Assembly: GCA_963755985.1 (NCBI GenBank)
Contig: CAVWLO010000003.1
Location: 806,001-870,000 of the forward strand
Length of the DNA stretch: 64,000 nt
Direction: 5' to 3'
From: DASXMT01 sp963755985
GTDB lineage: Bacteria; Actinomycetota; Acidimicrobiia; Acidimicrobiales; RAAP-2
In this document: positions 9,133-17,407 of the stretch, in pieces
Position numbering within the stretch: position 1 is the first letter of the stretch
Layout of the letters: the number at the start of each line of letters is the position of its first letter
The notes under the pieces: model-generated
Database searches by the model: none
What the model was told of the DNA's origin: nothing
Seen by the model: the letters and a program-made list of their open reading frames with translations, nothing else
Made by a program: the position numbers and the translations under genes

Positions 9133-9384
9133 TTTCGTGCGCGATCCGCGCGCGAACGGGCGGAAAATAGGGGTAAATAGCGGTAAATAGTGGTCAGTAA
9201 AAGTAGGCGACTAGCTGGAATTATGGTTATTACACCAGGTGCCGAAAGTGTCCGTTATTTATTCGCAATGTAGAGGCCGAGGGTTCGAGTCCCTTCACCT
9301 CCACCCCAAACGTGCAGGTCAGCCGGGGTTTACGCCCCGGCTGTCTCGCGTCTGGGGCCATTTCGTGCGCGATCCGTGCGCGAA
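9133..9384. repeat. att-like site 1: tRNA-Ala(CGC) 3' half with flanking arm repeats
   Basis: The core at 9262-9303 reads as tRNA positions 32-73. It has anticodon loop TTCGCAA (anticodon CGC, 9264-9266), stem 3' strand TGTAG, variable AGGCC, T stem GAGGG/CCCTT around TTCGAGT, acceptor CACCTCC and discriminator A. U70 is present, as in alanine tRNAs. No matching 5' half precedes it, and the next bases are CCC, not CCA. A 24-bp segment at 9133-9156 recurs with one mismatch at 9361-9384; in the right copy GTGCGCGA occurs twice at 11-bp spacing. Between the left arm and the core, GGTAAATAG occurs twice at 10-bp spacing (9172-9190). This is the layout of a tyrosine-recombinase attachment site with core and arm sites; that use is inference. 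Confidence 0.75.
9321..9342. terminator. hairpin downstream of the tRNA-Ala 3' half
   Basis: AGCCGGGG, a six-base loop, then CCCCGGCT: a perfect 8-bp stem 17 bases after the tRNA discriminator. There is no U tract. It resembles the terminator that would follow an intact tRNA gene, carried along with the 3' half. Confidence 0.5.
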
Positions 9385-10186
9385 GCGATCTGCCCACAAG
9401 AACGCCGAGGCCAGGGAGAAGACCCAGGTCGCGCTGCTCGAGGCAGGGGCCGCTGTCTTGAAAAAAGCGCCGGCTGACGAGGTGCTCAGCCAGGTCCGGG
9501 TTCGCGACGTCGCCAAAGATGCCGGTGTGACGCCAGCCGCCATCTACCACTATTGGCCTAGCCAAGAGGAGTGTCGCCGCGCCCTGCTCGAATACGTGCT
9601 CTAGCCGAGCCGCTTCCGATCCCAAGGGGAGCTCACCCACACGATCGAGGAGATCGACAAGGAAGCCGAGCGAATCGGACGCACGATTCGCGGATCGGCC
9701 CGAGTAGGCGCCCGCGCGAACATCGATCGGGTTCGCCAGACCGACAGCATTCGCCTTCAGATGGGCCTGTGGGCCAAGCACGACGAGTCCGACGTCGCTG
9801 AGCTCCTGCAGAAAATGTATCGATCGCTCGAGGGTGATTTCATCCCTCTGTTCGAAGAACTCGTGGCGCTCGAGGGTCGCCGCTTCCGACCGCCGTTCAC
9901 CGTCCATCATTTCGCCGTTGCGATCACCGCGCTGACCGAGGGATTCACCCTCCGCTGGAACGTCGACGACGCCGCCGTGTCTACGGATCTCAGCGATGTG
10001 CCCAGGCTGCTGGGCGAGGACCGTGACCCTGCTGAGCCCCCCTGGGACTTGTACTCGGCATGTGTTTACTTCTTGGCCGCAACGATGACCGAGCCCGACA
10101 AGGTGATCGAACAGGACAGACTCTCACGTGAAGAGCATGCGGAACGTGGGCACGACGCCACTGAGGCGGAATTCCGCCACCGGTAG
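9365..10186 (+). pseudogene. TetR-family regulator interrupted by an in-frame TAG
   Basis: One continuous frame encodes a TetR-type regulator except for TAG at 9602-9604. Before it comes a helix-turn-helix domain (KTQVALLEAGAAVL, then VRDVAKDAGVTPAAIYHYW). After it the same frame continues without a break: RSQGELTHTIEEIDKEAER, then IRLQMGLWAKHDE, a ligand-domain-like region and YFLAATMTEP, to the stop at 10186. GTG 9365 is a reasonable start and lies inside the right arm of att-like site 1. The result is either a truncated 79-residue DNA-binding fragment, a pseudogene, or a suppressed amber. A sequencing error is less likely for a substitution than for an indel. Confidence 0.75.
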
Positions 10187-10234
10187 ACAGCCCGCCAGGC
10201 CGGATCCACATCACCTCTCGAGGTCATGAGCGGA

Positions 10235-10944
10235 CTAGAGCGGAGTTTTTTGGAGCTGCGGATAGAGCGCGGGAACGCCACCAGCAAGTGCGGCCTGCAT
10301 TCCGCGGCTGACATCGTCTGCAACTATTTCGAAGAGATCCCGCTCCACGCCGTCGATGGCGATCTTGGCGACATCCGCGGGTCTGACTTGGGCGCGGTTA
10401 TCGAAGCCGTCATGTCTGTATCCATGTAACCGACATGGAGCCCAGCTACCCGGATGTTCTGCTCTGCCAGCTGCACGCGCAGTGCGTTGGTCATCGACCA
10501 TTCTGCTGACTTGGCGGCGCAGTAAGCGCCGCTTCGGGGGAAACTGACCCACGAGAGCACGGAAAGGATGTTGAGGATCGACCTTCCGCCGTTGGTCGAG
10601 ATCTGGGGGGCGAAGGCTCGGATCACCGAGAGTGTCCCGAAGAAGTGGGTATCCATCTCGAAGCGGATCTGCGCTTCGTCTCCATTGAGGAGGTCTGTGC
10701 CGGTGGACGAGCCAGCGTTGTTGATTAGGAGGGTGACGTCACCGGCGATCTCGACGGCACTGGCTACCGACGCCGGGTCGGTGATGTCGAGAGCTAAAAC
10801 CTTGGCGCCTGGCAGGTCGACAGTGTCGGGGTTGCGTGCCCCGGCGTACACGGTGGCGCCCCGGGCGAGCAGCTCGTGAGCGAGGTGGTGGCCAAGCCCT
10901 CGGTTAGCTCCAGTGACGAGGGCGGTCGATCGGGCGATATTCAT
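10235..10944 (-). pseudogene. short-chain dehydrogenase/reductase, frameshifted near 10380
   Basis: Starts at ATG 10944 behind GGAGACGTT. The N-terminal NAD(P) motif ALVTGANRGLGHHLA, NNAGS, the catalytic Ser-Tyr-Lys region (ILSVLSW, then GAYCAAKSAEW) and GLHVGYMDTDM are all present. At about 10378-10384, within GACCCGCGG, the frame changes. The in-frame version ends in an unrelated tail, while the other frame carries the expected end (ADVAKIAIDGVERDLFEIV, then AALAGGVPALYPQL) to the stop at 10235. One inserted base would restore a protein of about 236 residues. It follows the MFS gene by 29 bases on the same strand, so the two form an operon. Confidence 0.75.
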
Positions 10945-10973
10945 AACGTCTCCTTTTGTCTTGGATGAGCGGG

Positions 10974-12455
10974 TCAGGCTGTGGCTGTGGCTGTGGCTGT
11001 GGCTGTGGCTGTGACTGTGGTTGTGGCTGTGGCTGTGGCTGGTGCGGAGCGAGGGAGAAGGGTGAGGGCGGGAACGATGCCGAGGAAGGAGATCGCGGCG
11101 GATACCCACCAACCATGGCGAAACGCGTCGAGCGCGGCGCTGTCGTGACCGGCTGCGGTGCCGAGCACGGCCACGAGCACGGCCACGCCGAGGGCGAGGC
11201 CGGTCTGGCGGATCATGTTGATGACCGCAGTGCCGGTGGCAAATGATTCCGGTGGGAGCGAGGAGGCGGCCGTGGCCATGAGGGTCGGAAGGGTGAGGCC
11301 CACTCCGACACCGGTCAAGATCATCCCGCCGAGTACCCCCGAGACGTAGTTGGGTTGGACCATGATCGCAAGCGCCCACCACGACACTCCGGCGCCGAAG
11401 ACCAGGCTGCCCAGCGCCATGACCCGGGCGGGGCCATAGCGGGCGATGAGCCGTCCGGCCACGACGAACGCGATGAAGGGGACCATGATGGGTCCGGGTG
11501 CAATGGCCAGCCCGGATCGCAGCGCGGACCATCCCCAGGCTCCCTGCTCCCACAGAACGATCGACAGAAGCATCGCGGCGAACGATGCGGAGAAGAAGAT
11601 GGCGACCAGCGACGCCGCAGTGAAGCTCCGGGAGCGAAACAGCGACGGATGGATGAGCGGAGTGCGGCTGCGAAGGCAGTGGAGCACGAAGAGCGTGATG
11701 AGCGCCGCAGACGCGGCGAGTGTCCAGGCGATGGCGGGTGAGCCCCAGCCCCAGTCGCTGCCCTTCACGAGCCCGAACGTGAGGGCCGCCACGCCCGTGG
11801 TGGCCAGCACGGCTCCGATAGCGTTGGGCCGCTCGCTGGGGTGACCGGGTACATGCGGCAGTCGGCGCCAGCCGCCAACGAGTGCGGCGACCCCGACCGG
11901 CACGTTGACCAGGAAGACCCACCGCCAACTCGCTGCGACCAGCAGGCCGCCGACGACTGGGCCCACGGCGGCGGACATGCCGCCGACCGCCGTCCAGGCA
12001 CGAACGGCACCTTGCCGGCGCTCGGGCGGGTAGGAGGCGAGGACCAACCCGAGGGAGGTTGGCGTCAGCAGGGCCGCGCCGGCCGCCTGCACGAGGCGGA
12101 AGCCGATGAGCATCCCGACGCTCGTAGAGGCGGCACAGGCGGCCGACGCCGCGGTGAAGATCGCCACGCCGAGGAGAAAGGCGCGGTCGCGGCGGTAACG
12201 GTCGGCGAGGCGTCCGAAGAAGACCAGCAGCGACGCATAGACGATGGCGTACCCGTTGAGGATCCAGGACAGTTCGCCGAGATTCGAGGCCCCCAGGTCC
12301 CGGGCGATCTGAGGCAGGGCCACATTCACGATGAAAAGGTCGAGGCTGGCCAAGACCACCCCGGCGCACGTGATGACGAGCACTTGGCGGGGGGCTGCCT
12401 TGCCCTTAGTGGGGGAAGGCCCGGGACGCTCTAGCAGTTGAGTGAGTTCCGTCAT
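10974..12455 (-). CDS. MFS drug exporter, DHA2 (EmrB/QacA-like) family
   Basis: About 493 residues, 14 predicted membrane segments. The first helix contains LASLDLFIVNVALPQIA with the conserved Asp of the family. The A-loop is FFGRLADRYRRDR, and motif C appears as GPVVGGLLVAASWRWVFLVNVPVG. It likely exports drugs or toxic metabolites by proton antiport. The C-terminus ends in an alternating Thr-Ala run encoded by the hexamer repeat at 10981-11040. ATG 12455 is preferred; a GTG at 12464 is also possible. The divergent HxlR gene starts 29 bases away, across an inverted repeat (12440-12466). The SDR gene follows on the same strand. Confidence 0.9.
   Translation of the reverse strand: MTELTQLLERPGPSPTKGKAAPRQVLVITCAGVVLASLDLFIVNVALPQIARDLGASNLGELSWILNGYAIVYASLLVFFGRLADRYRRDRAFLLGVAIFTAASAACAASTSVGMLIGFRLVQAAGAALLTPTSLGLVLASYPPERRQGAVRAWTAVGGMSAAVGPVVGGLLVAASWRWVFLVNVPVGVAALVGGWRRLPHVPGHPSERPNAIGAVLATTGVAALTFGLVKGSDWGWGSPAIAWTLAASAALITLFVLHCLRSRTPLIHPSLFRSRSFTAASLVAIFFSASFAAMLLSIVLWEQGAWGWSALRSGLAIAPGPIMVPFIAFVVAGRLIARYGPARVMALGSLVFGAGVSWWALAIMVQPNYVSGVLGGMILTGVGVGLTLPTLMATAASSLPPESFATGTAVINMIRQTGLALGVAVLVAVLGTAAGHDSAALDAFRHGWWVSAAISFLGIVPALTLLPRSAPATATATTTVTATATATATATA
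10981..11040. repeat. 10 x GTGGCT hexamer microsatellite inside the MFS 3' end
   Basis: Ten consecutive hexamers, eight exact GTGGCT and two variants (GTGACT, GTGGTT). On the coding strand they spell alternating Thr-Ala at the MFS C-terminus. Six is a multiple of three, so slippage changes the tail by two residues without breaking the frame. Confidence 0.9.
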
Positions 12456-12466
12456 AGTACTCACTC
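12440..12466. promoter_or_regulatory. inverted repeat between divergent MFS and hxlR genes
   Basis: GAGTGAGT (12440-12447) and ACTCACTC (12459-12466) form a perfect 8-bp inverted repeat with an 11-base spacer. It overlaps the MFS start codon region and lies 18 bases from the HxlR start. Size and place fit an operator for the dimeric HxlR regulator acting on both genes; binding is inference. Confidence 0.55.
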
Positions 12467-12484
12467 TAGGGATTGCGTTCTATC

Positions 12485-12985
12485 ATGCAACCCACTCTTC
12501 TCGATTCTGTGGAACGCAAGAGCTATGCCGACATGCACTGCTCAGTGGCCCAGTGCCTCGAGGTCGTGGGCGAGTGGTGGTCGATGCTGATCCTGCGAGA
12601 CGTGTTCTTGGGCGTGACCCGCTTCGACGACTTCCAAGAGCGCCTGGGGATCTCGCGCAACATCTTGAACCAGCGGCTCAATCACCTTGTCGAAACCGGC
12701 GTCCTCGAGAAGGTGCGTTACAGCGATCACCCGCCCCGCTACGACTATCGGCTCACCGACAAGGGCCGTGACCTGTGGCGGGTCCTCACCGCCATGCGCC
12801 AGTGGGGCGACCGCTACGCCGCACCCGATGGGCCACCTCTCCAGGTGACGCACAAGGCCTGCGGCCACATCTCCAACGCGGTCTTGGTGTGCTCTGTGTG
12901 TGGCGAGCGCCTCGAAGCCAGAGACGTCCGCGCCGCGCCCGGCCCAGGAGCGGTCGAGCCTCTCATCGGAACTACGAAGTCATGA
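12485..12985 (+). CDS. HxlR-family winged-helix transcriptional regulator
   Basis: About 166 residues. The HxlR core runs from CSVAQCLEVVGEWWSMLILRD through FDDFQERLGISRNILNQRL and LEKVRYSDHPPRYDYRLTDKG. A C-terminal zinc-ribbon-like segment with four cysteines follows (HKACGHISNAVLVCSVCGER), as in several actinobacterial HxlR proteins. HxlR proteins sense electrophiles, quinones or redox stress and often repress a neighbouring dehydrogenase or pump. Its divergent partner is an MFS-SDR operon, which fits. Start ATG 12485 is chosen over an upstream TTG at 12473. Confidence 0.9.
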   Translation: MQPTLLDSVERKSYADMHCSVAQCLEVVGEWWSMLILRDVFLGVTRFDDFQERLGISRNILNQRLNHLVETGVLEKVRYSDHPPRYDYRLTDKGRDLWRVLTAMRQWGDRYAAPDGPPLQVTHKACGHISNAVLVCSVCGERLEARDVRAAPGPGAVEPLIGTTKS

Positions 12986-13410
12986 CCGTCGCCGTTCCCC
13001 GTGCCGACCGGCGCCCCATTCGGCGAGGTGGGCGAGGGGGCATCGGGCCGGGTCGTTTAGATGCCGAGGTCGACCCGTGCGGATCGTATTCGTCGCCGCC
13101 CACATTTGTCTTCGGGCTTCGAACCCGAATGTGAAAAGAACTGCCGTCCACCCAGGATCAGGAAACGTCCCGGCGGGCGACCTTGTGGGCATGGACGACA
13201 GGTTGTCGACCGGCTGCTCGCGGCGTGGAACGTTGGTGTTCCGTCGTCTGCCAGGCAACGAGCACTGCCCCGTCAGGGCCGAAGATGTCCTGTCGCTCGC
13301 TGAGGAACGTGATCCTCGTTAACAAGGAACAAACGGCTTTGCTGCGCATTACGAGCGCCGGCGGATCGGACCTGGGCAACGATCCGTCCTCGGGCCTCAC
13401 GAGGGGCTCT
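12986..13410. other. non-coding stretch, distantly repeated at 21.3 kb
   Basis: No supported gene. From about 13240 it begins to resemble 21290-21460 (shared GAGGAACGTGATC and CACTGC stretches), so it is the outer, diverged part of the direct repeat that ends in the tRNA-like core. Confidence 0.45.
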
Positions 13411-13661
13411 CCGAGCGTGTCTTTACGTGTCTTTATCGAGAGGGAAGGAGAGGGAGCGTGAGGGAACCTGAGGGGATCGAAACGCCACCACCAGGAAAGT
13501 CCTCGGAAAGGACCTGGTCAAAAGGCTGAGAAACGTACTTTCGCAATGTAGAGGCCGTGGGTTCGAGTCCCATCACCTCCACCAGAAGCCCAGGTCAAGG
13601 GGCCAAAGTGGAACCCCCAACCTCGCGTCTTTCGTCGGCGTGACCTTACGTGACCTTATCG
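13411..13661. repeat. att-like site 2: tRNA-Ala(CGC) 3' half with flanking arm repeats
   Basis: The core at 13541-13582 repeats tRNA positions 32-73 of site 1, with T stem GTGGG/CCCAT instead of GAGGG/CCCTT, a compensated change. CCA follows at 13583-13585. On the left, GTGTCTTTA occurs twice at 10-bp spacing (13417-13435). On the right, GTGACCTTA occurs twice at 10-bp spacing (13640-13658). The two 23-bp arms match at 19 positions. Bases 13411-13562 are about 90% identical to 21463-21617, so this is also the left copy of a direct repeat bounding about 8 kb. Interpreted as a tyrosine-recombinase attachment site. Confidence 0.75.
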
Positions 13662-13778
13662 GCCACGTGACGACCACCACAGTCGAGTGACGACCGCTCG
13701 AAGAGTTCGTAGAGGACGGTCGCACCTCGCGGCCGCTAGAACCCCGGGCGCGATCTTCGGGTCACGAACCCGAAGGTC

Positions 13779-14031
13779 GGCCATCAGGGTTGGAAGGGTG
13801 AGGCCCACTCCGACACCGGTCAAGATCATCCCGCCGAGTACCCCCGAGACGTAGTTGGGTTGGACCGTGATTGCAAGAGCCCACCACGACATACCGACGC
13901 CGAAGACCAGGCTGCCTAGCGCCATCGTTCGGGCTTGGCCGTAGCGGGCGATGAGCCGACCGGCCACGACGAACGCGATGAAGGGGACCATGATCGGCCC
14001 GGGTGCGATGGCCAGCCCGGATCGCAGCGCG
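13779..14031 (-). pseudogene. internal fragment duplicated from the MFS gene at 10974-12455
   Basis: 253 bases collinear and gap-free with 11274-11526, roughly 90% identical by eye, encoding the MFS stretch from near SGLAIAPGPIMVPF to LTGVGVGLTLPTLMA. Both ends are abrupt: at 14031 it joins the truncated NmrA gene, and at 13779 it joins non-coding DNA beside att-like site 2. It has no start or stop of its own and is a recombination scar. Confidence 0.85.
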
Positions 14032-14665
14032 ACCGAGCAGCCTCGAGAGCACGTCGGCCACGTCGTAGTTAGAGATCAGCTCTGGCCCGCTGAGCCAGTA
14101 GATATTTCCTGCTGGCGTGACCGGAGAAGCGGCGATCCCTGCCGCCACCGCGGCGATGTCGCGGGCGTCGACCATGCCGACGAGGCCCTTGCCATCCGAG
14201 GAACCGAAGCTGCTCGTCTTGGCGATCACCGGTGCCAGAGCCAACGTGTTCTGCATGTAGGCGTTCGACCGCAGCAGCGTATGGGGCAACCCGGAAACGG
14301 CAAGTCCCGCCTCGATTTCGGCCTGCCCGCCGCCGTCGGGCGATGGGGGAGTCCGCCGATGCCTTGCTCGTCGTCTTGACGACGTACTCGACGCCGGCCC
14401 GGGCCGCGCTTGCGATCACGTTCAGTTCTTGGGCTGGAACGGCAGGGCTCACTAGCACGACCGAAGTGACACCCACCATCGCCTGGTCGATGCTGTCTGG
14501 AAGGTCGAGGTCACCCACGGCGATCTCGACACGTGCATCAGCCATAGCTTTGCCCTTTTCTGGGTCCCGCAACAGCACACGCACGGGCACTTGGCGCTTT
14601 GCGAGAAGACGTGCAGCTTCGGATCCGACCTTCCCGGCTGTTGTCACGAGTATCACTTTGGGCAT
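14032..14665 (-). pseudogene. NmrA-like NAD(P)-binding protein, frameshifted and 3'-truncated
   Basis: Starts at ATG 14665 with the dinucleotide motif ILVTTAGKVGSEAARLL. VGDLDLPDSIDQAM and VVLVSPAVPAQELNVI are typical of NmrA/HSCARG-type proteins, which bind NAD(P) as redox sensors or act as quinone or imine reductases. Near 14331-14345, in a GGCGGCGGG run, the frame shifts. The other frame continues EIEAGLAVSGLPHTLLRSN and VDARDIAAVAAGIAA down to DVLSRLLGR, where it is cut at 14031 by the MFS fragment. The last 50 or so residues are missing. The gene is broken twice, so loss of function is likely real. Confidence 0.75.
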
Positions 14666-14683
14666 CTCTCCGTTCGATCGGTG

Positions 14684-15554
14684 TCACGGACGACTGACAG
14701 TGGCGGCAGCGTTTTGGACGGCTTCGTGCGCGGTGGTTGCCGGCCGACCGATGAGCTTCACCAGGTCTTCGCTCGCGGTGAATAACTCTCCGCGAGCCAG
14801 TCCGGCATCGGCGTCGGCGACGGCGGCGGCCATCTCTGGGGGCAGCCCCGCGGCGGTCAGGGCGCTTGTGTAGTCAGCGACCGACATGTCCTGGTAGGCG
14901 ATGTGGGTGCCGAGGACGTCACTGATCGTGGCGGCGAGTTCGGTCAGGGTGAACGGCGTTCCGCCGAGCTCGTAGGTCGCTCCGAGGTGCTCGTCGTGCG
15001 TCAACACCGCAGCGGCGGCGGCCGCGTAGTCACGTCGGCTGGCCGCGCTGACGAGACCGTCGTGCGCGCTGCCCAACAATGCGTGGTATTGGGTCATCAT
15101 CGGGAGCTGGTCGGTGTAGTTTTCCAAGTACCATCCGTTGCGCAGGATGACGAACGCCGATCCGCTGTCACGCAGGTAGTTCTCGGTGCGGCGATGTTCG
15201 CGAGCGAGCGTCATTTGTGCGGTCGAGGCGTTGACGATACTGGTGTACACGATCCGGGACACACCTGCTCGGGCTGCCGCGTCGATGGCGTTGCGGGCGT
15301 TGTCGAATCGCTCCCCGACTGTCGTCGTCGGGACCAGCACCATCTCGTCGGCGCCCACGAAAGCATCGTCGAGGGTGCTCAGGTCGGCGAAGTCCGCCGC
15401 GCCGCACCGTGACCCCGTTCTGTGCGAGGTCGGTGAGTTTGTCAATGTCTCGGCCGGTGGCCACGATCTGTGCCGGCGGCGTTCCGGCGGCGAGGAGTTG
15501 ATCGACGACGAGCCGGCCGAAGTGACCCGATGCTCCAGTGATGACAGTGGACAT
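14684..15554 (-). pseudogene. NAD(P)H:quinone oxidoreductase type-2-like SDR, frameshifted near 15410
   Basis: ATG 15554 begins STVITGASGHFGRLVVDQLL and GRDIDKLTDLAQNGVTVR, the start of the QOR2/NmrA-type atypical SDR family. The frame then breaks at about 15405-15415 in a GCGGCGCGGCGG stretch. The adjacent frame carries ADFADLSTLDDAFVGADEM, IVYTSIVNAS, VILRNGWYLENYTDQLPM and a full C-terminal domain to 14684. One extra base explains the break. An intact product would be about 289 residues and reduce quinones or related electrophiles. It lies between the broken NmrA gene and MFS pump 2 on the same strand, so the three probably formed one stress operon. Confidence 0.75.
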
Positions 15555-15704
15555 GGTGTTTCCTTTCGATAGGGCAATGCGGTGTGAGTGAAGGTTGTCG
15601 GTGATCCGCGGCGAGTACGCCGTGGGATCGCTCAGCGTGCGGGTCCGCCGCGGCGAGAGTGGCTGTGGCGTTGGTAGCCCGCTCGGAGGATGAGGCGCGG
15701 TGCG

Positions 15705-17271
15705 TCAGCCGACGGCAGCCGCAGGAATGGGGTCGCCGCCGACGGCAGCGGCAGGAGTGGGGTCGCCGCTGCGAGCGGCCAACGAGTGCCCGCGGCTGTC
15801 CCGTGAGGAGATAAGCAAGAAGGCCAGGATCGCACCGGCGATGGCGAAGGCGGCGCCCACCAAGAACGCCTGGTCGAACCCCTTGGTCAGGGCAACGGAG
15901 GCGTTGTGGACTCCAGAGTGGAAGAGGCTCTGGGTGCGGCTGTTGGCGATCGACGCGAGGACCGCCAGTCCGAGCGCGCCGCCGATTTGCTGCGCGGTGT
16001 TGATCAGACCCGATGCCAGCCCCGCCTCATGCGGCCTGGTCCCCGTGACCGCGGCGATCGTCACGGACACGAAGGCGAACCCGAACCCCGAGGCCGCCAG
16101 CAGCGACGGGCCGAGGACGTTAGCGACGTATGAGCCTCCCGGTGCGGGCACTCGCGAGAACCAGACCAGGCCGCCGGCGACGAGCAGCAGCCCGGCGATC
16201 AGCGTCGGCCTGAACCCGATCCGCGTAACCACCTGGGACGCGAGCCCAGCCGAGATGATGATTCCGACCGCCAGGGGCAAGTACGCGATTCCTGTCTTGA
16301 TCGGCGAATAGTGGAGAACTTCCTGCAGGTACAGGGAGATGAAGAAGAACATCGAGAACAGCGACATGCCGAGCAGCAAGCCGACGATGTCCGCGCCCCG
16401 CAGGGTCCGCAGGCGGAAAATCGAGAATGGCATGAGCGGCTGGCGCTGGCGGGACTCGATCAGCACGAAGGCGATCAGCAGGACGATCGCGCCGGCGATC
16501 AGCAACAGCGTTTCCGACGATCTCCACCCCACGTTAACGGCGTTGACGATCGCGTAGACGAGCAGCGATAGGCCCGCGGTGACGGTGACCGCACCCGGTA
16601 TGTCGAAGGTGTTGGTGCCATCGTCGGCGCGGCTTTCGACCAGCATCCGGGGCGCGAGGGCTGCCGCCGCGAGGCCGATTGGGACGTTGACGAACAAGAC
16701 CCATCGCCAGCTGAGTCCGCTGGTAAGGATGCCGCCGAGGAGGACCCCGGCTGCGCCTCCAGCGCCGGCGACGGCACCCCAGATGCCGAGCGCGCGGTTG
16801 CGCTCGGCACCCTCGGAGAAAGTGGTCGTGATGATCGACAGCGCGGCGGGCGAGACGATCGCGGCTCCGAGGCCCTGCGCGGCGCGGGCGGCGATGAGCC
16901 ATGGCTCCGATTGCGCCAGTCCGCCGGCTAGCGAGGCGAGCGTGAACAACACGAGGCCGACCATGAACATCCGCCGGCGCCCGAGCAGGTCGGCCATCCG
17001 GCCGCCCAGAAGTAGGAAGCCGCCGAAGGTCAGAGCGTAGGCGTTCACGACCCACGAGAGGTCCGTGCGCGAGACGTTCAGCGCTCGTCCAATTGACGGC
17101 AGCGCGACGTTCACGATCGAGGCGTCGATCACGATCACGAACTGTGTCATCGCGAGCAGGAGCAGGGCGAGGTTCTTCGCGGGGGGTATAGAGGGGGGAC
17201 GTCTGGGCGGCCCCGCCGATTGGGGTGACGGCGAAGTTGGGGAACGTCTCGCCCGGATGCGACAATGTCAT
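15705..17271 (-). pseudogene. MFS DHA2-family exporter, frameshifted near 17181-17197 at poly-G runs
   Basis: ATG 17271 follows AAGGAG and encodes TLSHPGETFPNFAVTPIGG. Two runs of six G at 17181-17186 and 17193-17198 mark the break. The other frame continues NLALLLLAMTQFVIVIDAS and VNVALPSIGRALN and then a complete 14-helix exporter: LLGGRMADLLGRRRMFM, motif C near GGAAGVLLGGILTSGLSW, and so on to 15705. If translated from an internal start at 17150 it would lack part of helix 1. Homopolymer length is a typical sequencing error and also a typical phase-variation site. The C-terminus carries two 10-residue repeats (15711-15770). Confidence 0.8.
15711..15770. repeat. two 30-bp tandem repeats at the 3' end of MFS gene 2
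   Basis: 15711-15740 and 15741-15770 are near-identical 30-mers (GACGGCAGC-[CG]-GCAGGA core) encoding two copies of a Gly-Asp-Pro-x-Pro-Ala-Ala-Ala-Val-like decapeptide at the exporter C-terminus, on the cytoplasmic side. Confidence 0.85.
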
Positions 17272-17352
17272 CTGAATCTCCTTGTCGGTTGGCACGTTGA
17301 GGGTGCGTAGGCGGTTGCGGGGGCCCTGATGCACCGGCAACGTTGAAGGTGA

Positions 17353-17394
17353 TCGACACCACAGCCCGAGCGAACGCTCGGGCTGTGGTGTCGA
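17353..17394. terminator. strong hairpin terminator after the hemerythrin gene
   Basis: A perfect 19-bp stem (17353-17371 with 17376-17394) closes a GAAC tetraloop, 14 bases after the stop of the minus-strand hemerythrin gene and upstream of MFS gene 2. No U run follows, as is common in actinobacteria. It should separate the two transcripts. Confidence 0.75.
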
Positions 17395-17407
17395 GTCGCG
17401 AGATGGG

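Noticed and set aside
9262..9303. A complete tRNA gene or a tmRNA 3' end
   Set aside because: No 5' acceptor or D arm precedes it, so it is not a tRNA gene. The alanine anticodon loop TTCGCAA with properly spaced stems explains it better than tmRNA.
10945..12369. Long frame fused in front of the SDR gene, antisense-phase to the MFS gene
   Set aside because: The His-Ser repeat and Arg-rich composition are the GTGGCT hexamer and MFS codons read in the wrong frame.
15911..16571. Plus-strand frames opposite MFS gene 2
   Set aside because: They run antisense to conserved membrane helices and have no ribosome sites.
17181..17198. Phase variation of MFS gene 2 by poly-G slippage
   Set aside because: Possible, but two G6 runs are short, and the many other breaks in this window make a base-calling or decay explanation simpler. 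Kept only as a note in the feature.
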